Assembly: GCA_910587685.1 (NCBI GenBank)
Contig: CAJUMY010000011.1
Coordinates: forward strand, 14,319 to 61,635
Origin: an uncultured Christensenellaceae bacterium
GTDB lineage: Bacteria > Bacillota > Clostridia > Christensenellales > UBA3700
Direction: 5' to 3'
Length of the DNA stretch: 47,317 nucleotides
Under the pieces are notes generated by a model. That model saw only the letters and a program-made list of their open reading frames with translations, was not told where the DNA came from and did no database searches. The position numbers were made by a program, and so were the translations under genes. Below are positions 1 through 7,087 of this stretch, one piece after another (within the stretch, counting starts at the first letter, position 1; each line of letters opens with the position of its first letter).

Positions 1-563
1 CCATTCGTAAAGTCGTGCTCAGCGTAACCGTCTTTTTGCGAATTATCCGTAACCGTGCATCCGTCATCAATACAATTATGCCAATGGTGCGTTTCATTGC
101 TTTCCCACATCTGCGACCATATGTGATTATGTACGGGAGGAGTTACAGTACCTCCGACTTTATACCCGCAGACTGTACAAGCATCGTCAATACCCAAAGT
201 ATTATGTGTCGATTTGTCTTTGATTTTTTCGGTGCAGCCGAAAATCAAACATTCCATCCAATGATACGTTTCATCATTCTTTTGCATATAGTTATGAGTA
301 TGTTCTTCTTCGGATTTTACAGCTTTACACTTTTCGCATTTGTTATCCGTACCCCAAACATGGTTCTCACTATTAATGTCCGGCGCATTACATCCTGATA
401 TAGAGCAATGCTGCCTATGAGTGCCATCACCACTATCTAGCCATTGATAGTTATGCGTGTGCGTGCCGCTCGGTTTGACAGGTATGTCACAAGCCACTAA
501 TCCAAACACGCAAACCGTTACGCAGACGAGCGACAAGAGAATTATCAAACATTTCTTTTTCAT
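1..563 (-). CDS. Partial lipoprotein with Cys/His repeats
   Basis: The gene enters the window with its 3' end missing; 187 codons are visible. The start ATG (561-563) has an AAAGGAG ribosome binding site 5 bases upstream. The N-terminus is a lipoprotein signal: positive MKKK, a hydrophobic core, then the lipobox LVAC with lipidated Cys25, so it should be anchored outside the cell. The rest is about three repeats of 45-55 residues (starting near His35, His88 and His145). Each has an H-x-H pair, then H-x-x-x-C or H-W-x-x-C, a second Cys 4-5 residues later, and in repeats 1 and 2 a downstream C-x2-C (Cys76/79 and Cys129/132). This pattern could bind zinc. Similar His/Trp/Cys repeats occur in surface proteins of gut Firmicutes; the function is unknown. 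It is divergent from the recombinase at 810. Confidence 0.8.
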   Translation of the reverse strand, partial: MKKKCLIILLSLVCVTVCVFGLVACDIPVKPSGTHTHNYQWLDSGDGTHRQHCSISGCNAPDINSENHVWGTDNKCEKCKAVKSEEEHTHNYMQKNDETYHWMECLIFGCTEKIKDKSTHNTLGIDDACTVCGYKVGGTVTPPVHNHIWSQMWESNETHHWHNCIDDGCTVTDNSQKDGYAEHDFTN

Positions 564-587
564 AACGTCTCCTTTTTTCTAGGGAAT

Positions 588-615
588 TTGTAGTAAAAGT
601 GTACTTTTACTCAAA
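588..615. repeat. Inverted-repeat site 1, hix-like crossover candidate
   Basis: A 9-bp inverted repeat (592-600 AGTAAAAGT and 603-611 ACTTTTACT) is separated by the dinucleotide GT (601-602). The 12-bp left half, 589-600, is identical to both halves of the site at 692-721; the right half differs at its outermost positions. Two 12-bp half-sites around a 2-bp core is the geometry of Hin/Gin-type crossover sites. It could instead be an operator. Confidence 0.6.
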
Positions 616-623
616 TCAAATAC

Positions 624-653
624 TTGCTTTAATAATCACGCCTATGCTATACT
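624..653 (+). promoter_or_regulatory. Promoter between the two inverted sites, facing the recombinase
   Basis: TTGCTT (624-629), an 18-bp spacer and TATACT (648-653). It reads right, toward the recombinase at 810, and lies wholly between the palindromic sites at 588-615 and 692-721. Inverting the segment would point it at the lipoprotein gene. I found no comparably good leftward promoter inside the segment. Confidence 0.55.
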
Positions 654-691
654 TATAAGAGTAAATTCTATAATTTTTATTGATTTTCGGC

Positions 692-721
692 ATTGTAGTA
701 AAAGTACACTTTTACTACAAT
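692..721. repeat. Inverted-repeat site 2, hix-like crossover candidate
   Basis: A perfect 14-bp inverted repeat (692-705 and 708-721) surrounds the dinucleotide AC (706-707). The core of site 1 is GT, so the two sites are inverted with respect to each other, the arrangement that gives inversion rather than deletion with small serine recombinases. In mRNA from the promoter at 624-653 it would form a hairpin in the recombinase leader. It also contains a TTGTAG-17-TACAAT promoter-like pattern that reads nearly the same on both strands. Confidence 0.65.
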
Positions 722-809
722 TTTTGTTTTCGAGGCGTAACACTATTATTTAATGCCGATTTTTTGCTATTCTAGAGTTGATTTACTTATTTTCAAAGGA
801 GCAATTTTT

Positions 810-1418
810 ATGACTACATACGCATACGGCAGAGTTTCGGCAAAAGACCAGAATCTACAACGTCAATTAGCCGCATTTCACGAGTTTGGAATAGAACAGC
901 AATTCATATATACGGATAAAAAGAGCGGTAAAGATTTTGAGCGAAAAGAATACAAACGGCTTTTGAAAAGGCTACGCGCAGGCGACCTGCTCGTGATAAA
1001 ATACATCGACCGCCTAGGACGCAATTACGACCAAATCATAGAGGAATGGAACAGAATCACGAACGCGATGGGCGCAGATATTCTCGTATTGGATATGCCT
1101 CTTCTAGATACGCGAACGAAAACGGAAACACTCGTTGGAAAATTCATATCGGACATCGTTCTCCAAGTGCTGTCGTTCGTCGCCGAGAACGAGCGGGAAA
1201 ATATAAAACAACGACAAGCGGAGGGCATAAAAATAGCGAGGCAAAAGAGCGTTCGTTTCGGACGCCCTTCGTTCATTTATTCAGATGAATTTTTATCCGT
1301 CGCCTACGACTATAAGGAAAAACGCATATCTTCAAAAACGGCTATGCGTTTACTCGGTCTAAAACAAGATAATTTCTATTTTCATATCCACAAGTTAAAG
1401 CAGTTGAATATGCTTTGA
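810..1418 (+). CDS. Small serine recombinase, DNA invertase/resolvase type
   Basis: A 202-residue site-specific recombinase of the Hin/Pin/resolvase size class. The N-terminal catalytic domain (about 1-140) has the nucleophile motif YGRVS with Ser10 and Arg8, then DRLGR with Arg68 and Arg71, and the long E-helix from about 126 (ENERENI). After the FGRP hinge at 150-153, a C-terminal helix-turn-helix (about 165-200, SSKTAMRLLGL) should bind the half-sites. The start at 810 is chosen because AAAGGAG lies 8 bases upstream and the protein then begins directly at the conserved strand; the upstream in-frame ATG at 753 has no ribosome binding site. It is divergent from the lipoprotein gene and next to the paired palindromes, so it probably acts on them. 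It belongs to an accessory module. Confidence 0.93.
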   Translation: MTTYAYGRVSAKDQNLQRQLAAFHEFGIEQQFIYTDKKSGKDFERKEYKRLLKRLRAGDLLVIKYIDRLGRNYDQIIEEWNRITNAMGADILVLDMPLLDTRTKTETLVGKFISDIVLQVLSFVAENERENIKQRQAEGIKIARQKSVRFGRPSFIYSDEFLSVAYDYKEKRISSKTAMRLLGLKQDNFYFHIHKLKQLNML

Positions 1419-1600
1419 CTATTTTTATATCTCGACAGGCATCAGCCTCGAATAGTCGTCAGCGGAGCAAAACTTCATATAGCGTAAATCTCGGCAATGA
1501 AAAAAATCACACCTGACGATATAAAACGCAGGAACGCAAATAAAATATAGATTTTTACATCTATACGCGTCCTAGAAGAATTCCCTACTGTCTTTTCGAT

Positions 1601-1637
1601 AAAAAATAGGCGTATGCAATCATGTTTCGCATACGCC
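1601..1637 (-). terminator. Intrinsic terminator of a minus-strand transcript
   Basis: A 9-bp GGCGTATGC/GCATACGCC stem (1609-1617 and 1629-1637) is followed on the minus strand by TATTTTTTATC. It ends the candidate RNA that starts near 1895. Confidence 0.8.
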
Positions 1638-1895
1638 CCAAAGGTTATATTAAATTGTAACGCTTAACTTTAAGCTCTCGATATGTTCCTCTTCGTCCGC
1701 ATTCAAACCGTCCGTGGGACACGCTGCTCTCAAAGTACGCCAGCTAACACTTCACGGTACGATTCAGAACATATTCTCCTCTTGAACCATCGGCAGTTAC
1801 CTCCTGTTCATTCGTCAAATTGTTCGGCTCTCGCCTCTTGCCATTTCTTGTTGCCACTCACGTTTTTCGTATTTTGTAGATTTCTTTTTTCTACA
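1601..1895 (-). ncRNA. Candidate small RNA of about 295 nt (or decayed gene)
   Basis: A near-ideal promoter (1901-1928) and an intrinsic terminator (1601-1637) delimit a transcript with no convincing gene. Local stems are visible: GTAGA/TCTAC near the 5' end, GGC-gaga-GCC, GGTTCA/TGAATC, GTCC-cac-GGAC and GCTTAA/TTAAGC. Several purine-rich Shine-Dalgarno-like stretches (AGGAGG near 1800, AGAGGAG near 1779) precede only very short reading frames. The three minus frames each contain protein-like stretches broken by stops, so a frameshifted remnant or a short-peptide mRNA is an alternative. It matches none of the common bacterial RNAs I know (4.5S, 6S, RNase P, tmRNA). Confidence 0.45.
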
Positions 1896-1900
1896 CTTTC

Positions 1901-1928
1901 ATTATATCGTATTTTCGCAAGATGTCAA
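1901..1928 (-). promoter_or_regulatory. Sigma-A type promoter
   Basis: On the minus strand, TTGACA (1923-1928), a 16-bp spacer and TATAAT (1901-1906). Both hexamers are consensus. It drives the candidate RNA at 1601-1895. Confidence 0.75.
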
Positions 1929-1984
1929 TACTTTTATGAAAATCTTATGATTCTTAAAGTTTCATAAAATATGTATTCTTTGCG

Positions 1985-2013
1985 TTGCAAAATTTCTGAA
2001 AATATGGTATAAT
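1985..2013 (+). promoter_or_regulatory. Sigma-A type promoter with extended -10
   Basis: TTGCAA (1985-1990), a 17-bp spacer and TATAAT (2008-2013) preceded by TGG. It is divergent from the promoter at 1901-1928. No recognisable gene follows before the terminator at 2139-2176. Confidence 0.65.
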
Positions 2014-2019
2014 ATTTAA

Positions 2020-2176
2020 TTAGTTATACGTTCGATATTGACTTTACTCAGTAGCAACGAATATGTATTGATTTATAAAGTCATAGTTATGATATTTATT
2101 GATATTATATATTATTTTATATAAAACGATATAAAACAGCGGATAGCCTATAGTAAACGGCTATCCGCATTTTTAT
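2020..2176 (+). ncRNA. Candidate small RNA of about 155 nt
   Basis: The unit runs from a good promoter (1985-2013) to a strong hairpin with a T-tract (2139-2176). It is very AT-rich. A GACTTTA/TAAAGTC pair is visible near 2039-2086. The only reading frames are tiny; one would give an 11-residue hydrophobic peptide starting at an ATG near 2088, but it lacks a ribosome binding site. It could be a regulatory RNA, or simply a promoter reading into a terminator whose main job is to end the gene at 2212. Confidence 0.3.
2139..2176. terminator. Bidirectional intrinsic terminator
   Basis: A 10-bp perfect stem GCGGATAGCC/GGCTATCCGC (2139-2148 and 2159-2168) is followed by ATTTTTATA on the plus strand and TGTTTTAT on the minus strand. 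It can end both the plus transcript from 2020 and the minus gene at 2212-2901. Confidence 0.8.
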
Positions 2177-2211
2177 AATTGTCATATACTTCAAACATAT
2201 TCGACAAATCT

Positions 2212-2901
2212 CTAATTGAACGTATATCGGGCTACTCCTTTCTCTTCATCGTATTCAACGGTAAAAGAAGAATGATTTTCATTTACGTTAGTATCTACTG
2301 TTATCATCTCGTCTTTAACGCTAACGGTATAATATCCGCCTATACCGTAAAAGTCCGCTATATCCTGAATTTTTACTCCGCTATCGAGTTCAATTTCATT
2401 CGAAACTTCGCTTTCTAAAGCAATACTGCGATTTATAAGATGCCACGGAATAAGCGCGCCTTTTGTTTTGCCTTCGCCGATATTCATCATTTTGTGACAG
2501 TTCGTAAGAAAGTATCTAATATTTTTATCGTAATACTTTCCTCTGTCGATAAGAACCGCGAACCCCTTGACCTCGTTATCCTTTATCGCCTTGATAAGCG
2601 CCCTGTCTCCGTACAGTTCGACTTCATAGGACGTTCCCTTATACGTACGAGTTCTTACCTTTTCAGCAAGTTGCTCTATCGAAAGATCGGAACCGAACGC
2701 GTTATGCGTCGGAGTATAGACTCCGTTTCTCATCTTGACGGGGATCTCTATTTCGCAATCTCCATAATAACTCTCGACAAGAATACTATTTCGATCATGC
2801 CGCCCTACCGTAAAGCAAGACAATGCTATAACGATTACAACAATAGCAATCAATGCTAAAACCGCAATGATCGCGACTGTCTTTTTTTGCGTCTTCGACA
2901 T
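2212..2901 (-). CDS. Membrane-anchored hypothetical protein
   Basis: 229 residues, not recognised. The start at 2901 is chosen because AAGGAGGAAGGT lies directly upstream; an in-frame ATG at 2949 has no such site. A short basic N-terminus (MSKTQKK) precedes one hydrophobic helix (about residues 8-28), then about 200 soluble residues, so it is probably anchored by its N-terminus with the bulk outside the cell. The soluble part has no cysteine cluster or enzyme motif I can name; it is charged and probably alpha/beta, with a phrase GFAVLIDRGKYYD near the middle. Terminators on both sides suggest a single-gene transcript. Confidence 0.75.
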   Translation of the reverse strand: MSKTQKKTVAIIAVLALIAIVVIVIALSCFTVGRHDRNSILVESYYGDCEIEIPVKMRNGVYTPTHNAFGSDLSIEQLAEKVRTRTYKGTSYEVELYGDRALIKAIKDNEVKGFAVLIDRGKYYDKNIRYFLTNCHKMMNIGEGKTKGALIPWHLINRSIALESEVSNEIELDSGVKIQDIADFYGIGGYYTVSVKDEMITVDTNVNENHSSFTVEYDEEKGVARYTFN

Positions 2902-3061
2902 ACCTTCCTCCTTATCTTTTATTGAAATGAATAACGACAGTCTGCCCAAAATCCGATTTTGTTTTCAAATATGCTCAGTACTTATATTTCTATTATAGGA
3001 TATAAGTGATATTTTGTCAATACCCCATACAGCGATTTCATATTCATCGTTTCAAAAATAG

Positions 3062-3089
3062 AGTCGGCTCGCTGAAATCGCAAGCCGAC
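3062..3089 (-). terminator. Intrinsic terminator after the Dabb-cyclophilin gene
   Basis: A GTCGGCT/AGCCGAC stem is followed on the minus strand by TCTATTTTTG, about 75 bases after the stop of the gene at 3165-3959. Confidence 0.7.
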
Positions 3090-3164
3090 CTCAATATTTA
3101 TAAAACATTTTATTTTAACTAAATGAAACATAAATCATATTTATTATCTCTTATGGTAATATGG

Positions 3165-3959
3165 TTATTCTTCGAATATCTCGATATTTTTAATGACGAT
3201 AGGAGTCTTCGGAACGTCCTGATAATAGCCTTTGGACGTTGTCGGCACTTCGGAAATAGACTTTGCTACCGCGATACTGTCGCTATCGACGCAACGTCCG
3301 AAAGCCGCGTATTCGCCGTCGAGGTGCGGGGTGTCCGCAACGCATATGAAGAACTGCGACGTAGCGCTGTCTTTTACCATAGTACGCGCCATAGAAAGAG
3401 TGCCGACGGTATGCTTTTCATCGTTATTGACGCCGTTAGAACTGAACTCGCCTTTGATCGGTTTCGCTCCGCCCTTCTGCTCGAGGTTTTCATTCATTCC
3501 GCCGCCTTGTATCATAAAGTTTCTTATGACGCGATGAAAGATAAGACCGTTATAGAATCCGTCTTTTGCGAGTTTTACAAAATTATCGACGCTTATCGGA
3601 GCCTTGTCTCTGAAAAGTTTTGCTCTCATGCTCCTTCCGTCGGAAAGATCTATCCTTGCGAAAAGCTCGGGAATAATATAATCCACGGAGTGAGAACTCT
3701 CCGTAACGCTCTTAACGTAAGACTTCACAACGTCGACGTGATAAGGATGCGACTGATACGCTTCCATATCGGCTCTGTTTTTGAACGTCGTTATAAGAAC
3801 GACGTCAAAGCTCCTTTCACTGCCGAGAAAGTCCGCTCCGGCAGTCACGTCCACAAGAGTATCTATCTTGCCCTTCATACTCGAAAACTTATCGCAAAGC
3901 GCCTTCTTATTATCCTCGCTTCTATCTTTTAAGCGATACATAACTATATGTTTGATCAT
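3165..3959 (-). CDS. Dabb domain fused to a cyclophilin-type peptidyl-prolyl isomerase
   Basis: A 264-residue two-domain protein. Residues 1-97 are a stress-responsive Dabb barrel (dimeric alpha-beta; begins IKHIVMYRLKD, with the typical HPYHVDVVKSYV near 71-82). Residues 98-264 are a cyclophilin: FHRV with catalytic Arg143, QGGG at 151-154, SATSQFFI at 198-205 and PHLDGEYAAFG at 211-221, with His in place of the cyclosporin-contact Trp, as is common in bacterial forms. There is no signal peptide, so it is cytoplasmic and should catalyse cis-trans isomerisation of X-Pro bonds. The fusion order is unusual; the Dabb part may dimerise it or bring a ligand. It is the last gene of a minus-strand run after the glycosyltransferase at 3961, one base apart. 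Confidence 0.9.
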   Translation of the reverse strand: MIKHIVMYRLKDRSEDNKKALCDKFSSMKGKIDTLVDVTAGADFLGSERSFDVVLITTFKNRADMEAYQSHPYHVDVVKSYVKSVTESSHSVDYIIPELFARIDLSDGRSMRAKLFRDKAPISVDNFVKLAKDGFYNGLIFHRVIRNFMIQGGGMNENLEQKGGAKPIKGEFSSNGVNNDEKHTVGTLSMARTMVKDSATSQFFICVADTPHLDGEYAAFGRCVDSDSIAVAKSISEVPTTSKGYYQDVPKTPIVIKNIEIFEE

Positions 3960-3960
3960 T

Positions 3961-5250
3961 TTACTTTACCTCCGTTATTTCGTTGATTTCTTCTATTTCT
4001 TCTCCGTCTATAGCTTGAAGGTTATCCTCGTTGCCGCTCTCGGCGGCGCCGACCGCTTCCTGCTCGAGAATTATCTTCTTTTCCAAATAATTGTTCTCCG
4101 CAAGCTCCATAACGCTCTCGACGAACGCGTCGATATTACTGCCGATATATCTTTCGGGGATCGCGTTACACTTCGAACCGTTTATCATGATGTCCGAGAT
4201 GGAATTGACGAGTTTTTCTTTTCCCGCGCCGTCGTAGGCGTATCCCCTCATGATGAGATATGCCGCGTTCGCTCTCTCTACGTGCCCCGCGCCCTTTATC
4301 AAAACGAGCGGCTTTGAATAAATGAAACTTTCGGCGCAAACGCACGTCGTAGGCGTCGCGACGACTATATCGGCTATCGAATATATCTTCGCCATATCGT
4401 CAACGCTCCTGACGAGGAACACCTTATCCTTCATGTTACCGGATATGTGCATAGCTACGTTCTCTATCGTTCGACTGCCTCCCGTCAATACGACGAGATT
4501 ATAGTTGTTGGCATATTCTATGAGCGTATTCATAACGTTCTTGATAACGCCTGCGCCATACCTTCCGCCGATGAGAACGACGCACGGCTTATCGTTCATA
4601 ACGCACATTTCACGTCTTATCTCTTCCCTTTCGTATACCGTAACGCTGCCGTCGGAAATGAAAGAAGCGACGACTATCTTATCGTCGGCGACTCCGAGAC
4701 TGACGAGTTCTTTCTTAACGTCGTCGTTCTGAACGAAGTATCCCGTCAGACGGCGATTGAAAAAGCGTTTATCGAGACAGAAATCCGTAAGACACGCGTA
4801 TATTTTCGTCGTATACATTCTTAGCTGTTCTCTCGCCTTGACCGCCGCGTTGACGGTAGACGGCGTAAAAGCAAGTATCACGTCGGGATCGAAACGCCTT
4901 AGTATGTTCTTTATTTTTTGGAATCTTACCGTAATATCGCGCGTAAAGTTGTCGATACCGTTAAGTTCGGTTTTATCGGGCTTTATGTTCTTAAGAGGCT
5001 TGAGACGCGCCTTTTTGTTGTCTTTGGCTCTGCCGTTAAAGAGATCGTACATCCACATGGCGTTACGCATGCTGAACTTATACATCGCTCTCGACATAGC
5101 GCCGCTCGCAAAATTCGCGTACTCATCGTCGCCTATGCATATTACGTGGCAGTCCTTTCCGTACTCCTTCATTTTGTCGGCTATCATGAGAGCGTACGTA
5201 TCGTACAATCCTCTGGTGTAGAATATGATGACCGTCTTTCTGTCCTTCAT
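3961..5250 (-). CDS. GT28-like glycosyltransferase (MGDG synthase/MurG fold)
   Basis: 429 residues. The layout is that of processive diacylglycerol or UDP-sugar transferases of GT28: an N-terminal domain with FYTRGLYDTYALMIADKM, then LTDFCLDKRFFNRRLTGYF (about 163-181), VQNDDVKKEL and a KIVVASFI hinge, then the nucleotide-binding half with VVLIGGRYGAG (about 223), VVLTGGSRT and VATPTTCVCAESFIYSKPLV, the glycine/proline-poor equivalent of the usual donor-sugar loop. The C-terminal 45 residues are Glu-rich and probably disordered. The donor and acceptor cannot be read from sequence; a glycolipid product is plausible. The start has only a weak GAGGT upstream. It follows the U32 gene by 10 bases in the same direction. 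Confidence 0.75.
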   Translation of the reverse strand: MKDRKTVIIFYTRGLYDTYALMIADKMKEYGKDCHVICIGDDEYANFASGAMSRAMYKFSMRNAMWMYDLFNGRAKDNKKARLKPLKNIKPDKTELNGIDNFTRDITVRFQKIKNILRRFDPDVILAFTPSTVNAAVKAREQLRMYTTKIYACLTDFCLDKRFFNRRLTGYFVQNDDVKKELVSLGVADDKIVVASFISDGSVTVYEREEIRREMCVMNDKPCVVLIGGRYGAGVIKNVMNTLIEYANNYNLVVLTGGSRTIENVAMHISGNMKDKVFLVRSVDDMAKIYSIADIVVATPTTCVCAESFIYSKPLVLIKGAGHVERANAAYLIMRGYAYDGAGKEKLVNSISDIMINGSKCNAIPERYIGSNIDAFVESVMELAENNYLEKKIILEQEAVGAAESGNEDNLQAIDGEEIEEINEITEVK

Positions 5251-5260
5251 AGCGTTTACC

Positions 5261-6478
5261 TCAATTACTCTTTTTTCTCAATATATCTCTCTTTTGAAGA
5301 GCATATTCGCAAGGAATAAGTATTTCCTGCTGAACGAGTTTTGCGTCCTCTATAATGTTTCCGCTCGTATCGTACATCTTATCGACGGTAATACTGCGAT
5401 TAAGATAATTATCGTCCGCCGATAATATCTCGAGCGAATCGCCTTTTTTGAATCTGTTGCGCTGCTCGACTATGAGCATTCCATTATCCCCGTCGTATCC
5501 TTTTACTTCCGCGATAAAGTCATAGTCGCACTCGGGCTTCGACGTCTCGAGACATACGCTGTCATATTCGCCGTAATAAAAACCCGTAGTATACTTTCTG
5601 TGGCTGTTCTTATAGAGTTCGTCGACGTATCTTTGCTCGGGAATATAGTTTCTGTCTTCGAGCGTCTTGTCGATGACTTTTCTGTACGCGTTGACTACGC
5701 CGCCAACGTAATACTGCGATTTCATGCGTCCTTCTATCTTGAACGAATATACGCCTGCGTCTATCAGATCGCCTATATGCTCTATCATATTAAGATCTTT
5801 GGAGTTGAGTATATACGTTCCTCTTTCCTCTTCGCCTATAGTGAGCGGCTCGCCTTTCCTGTTCTTTTCGAATATCGAATATTCCCATCTGCACGCTTGA
5901 ACGCATTCGCCCCTATTGCCGCTCCTTCCCGTAAGGAAGTTGGACAAAAGACATCTTCCGCTGTAAGATATGCACATAGCGCCGTGCACGAAGGCCTCGA
6001 GCTCTACGTCGTCGGGAAGATGATCGCGTATCTCTCTTATATCGCGAAGAGTACTTTCCCTTGCTAAAACGATACGTTTGACGCCCTCGTCCGCCCAAAA
6101 CTTCGCCGCGTACTTGTTCATGATATTCGCCTGCGTAGAAAGATGTATTTCAAGACCGGCAGCGACGCTCTTTGCAACGGAAAGAACTCCCGCGTCGGAT
6201 ATTATAACTGCGTCGACGCCTATTCTTTGAAGGAATACGAAATAATCTTTAAGCTCGTCAAAATCACTGTTATTTGCGAAAATATTTACCGTAATATATA
6301 TCTTTTTACCTTTCGAATGAACGTAGTTCACCGCGGAGATCAATTCTTCGTCTCCGAAGTTCTTAGCGTTGGCTCTCAGCGAAAACTTATTGCCCGCAAG
6401 ATATACAGCGTCGGCTCCGAAATGCAATGCGGTCTTCAGCTTATTATAATCGCCTGACGGCGCAAGTAATTCTATCAT
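5261..6478 (-). CDS. trhP: Peptidase U32 family tRNA hydroxylase (TrhP/YrrO type)
   Basis: A 405-residue U32 protein starting MIELLAPSGDYNKLK, the family hallmark. Despite the peptidase name, characterised homologues (E. coli TrhP/YegQ, B. subtilis YrrN/YrrO) make 5-hydroxyuridine at tRNA position 34 from prephenate. Cysteines at 169, 176, 192 and 196 (AMCISYSGRC and ECVQAC) fit the iron-sulfur ligand region. The gene overlaps the stop of trmR by four bases (start 6478, trmR stop 6475), so the pair is translationally coupled. The methyltransferase next door methylates the product of this reaction in B. subtilis, which is strong context for the tRNA role over the ubiquinone-hydroxylase branch (UbiU/UbiV). 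Confidence 0.85.
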   Translation of the reverse strand: MIELLAPSGDYNKLKTALHFGADAVYLAGNKFSLRANAKNFGDEELISAVNYVHSKGKKIYITVNIFANNSDFDELKDYFVFLQRIGVDAVIISDAGVLSVAKSVAAGLEIHLSTQANIMNKYAAKFWADEGVKRIVLARESTLRDIREIRDHLPDDVELEAFVHGAMCISYSGRCLLSNFLTGRSGNRGECVQACRWEYSIFEKNRKGEPLTIGEEERGTYILNSKDLNMIEHIGDLIDAGVYSFKIEGRMKSQYYVGGVVNAYRKVIDKTLEDRNYIPEQRYVDELYKNSHRKYTTGFYYGEYDSVCLETSKPECDYDFIAEVKGYDGDNGMLIVEQRNRFKKGDSLEILSADDNYLNRSITVDKMYDTSGNIIEDAKLVQQEILIPCEYALQKRDILRKKSN

Positions 6479-7083
6479 TTTTTCTTCCTCGTAACGGTTA
6501 TTCCGTCTCCTTTGTCGATAAGCGCCGTCTCGTATCCGTCCTGACGGCTGAGTATCGAAAGGTACTCTCTCAGGTTGTTCACAATGCTTCTATGCTTTCT
6601 CTTCGGGATCCCTTCCGCCATTACTTTACCCTTAAACAGCACGTTATCGGCGAATATCACGCCATCTTCGCTAAGCATACTCTCAAGGAGAAGGATATCT
6701 TCCTTATAGCGGCTCTTACCTCCGTCCATAAATATGAGATCGTATCGGTTATCTCTAAGCGTCGGCAGAATATCCCTGCTGTCGCCCGCGTATATATTCG
6801 TTCTCTCTAAAAGCCCCGCTTTCTCGAAATTTATACGCGCTTCCTCTATTCTTTCCGCGTTCCTCTCGACGGTGTCGAGAACGGCTTTACCGTCGGAATT
6901 CAAAAGAAGCAGTATGCCGCTATAACCTATCGCCGTTCCTATCTCGAGTATACGTTTGGGCTTCAGTTCCCTAGCGTAGCCTATCAGTATCTCGGCGCTC
7001 TCTCCGAGAAGTATAGGGATATGCCTGTCTCTCGCGGATTTTTCGATCTCTCTTAAAAATTCATCTATTTCCGCCGTCGTCAT
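6475..7083 (-). CDS. trmR: tRNA 5-hydroxyuridine methyltransferase (TrmR/YrrM type)
   Basis: A 202-residue SAM-dependent O-methyltransferase of the YrrM/COMT-like family. Motif I is LEIGTAIGYSG at 46-56, the acidic metal ligand is in FMDGGK (Asp120) and ADNVLFKG follows at 145-152. In B. subtilis the homologue converts ho5U34 to mo5U34 in tRNA, widening wobble decoding. It ends by overlapping the U32 gene. It starts 4 bases after the RNase J stop, with its GGAGAT ribosome binding site inside the end of the RNase J gene. So rnj-trmR-trhP form one tightly packed unit. Confidence 0.88.
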   Translation of the reverse strand: MTTAEIDEFLREIEKSARDRHIPILLGESAEILIGYARELKPKRILEIGTAIGYSGILLLLNSDGKAVLDTVERNAERIEEARINFEKAGLLERTNIYAGDSRDILPTLRDNRYDLIFMDGGKSRYKEDILLLESMLSEDGVIFADNVLFKGKVMAEGIPKRKHRSIVNNLREYLSILSRQDGYETALIDKGDGITVTRKKK

Positions 7084-7087
7084 ATAC

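Noticed and set aside
15..398. Plus-strand reading frame of 127 codons at the window start
   Set aside because: It lies antisense to the lipoprotein gene, whose signal peptide, lipobox, repeats and ribosome binding site are all on the minus strand.
1683..1967. Plus-strand reading frame of 94 codons over the candidate RNA
   Set aside because: No ribosome binding site, odd composition, and it runs antisense through a consensus promoter and structured region.
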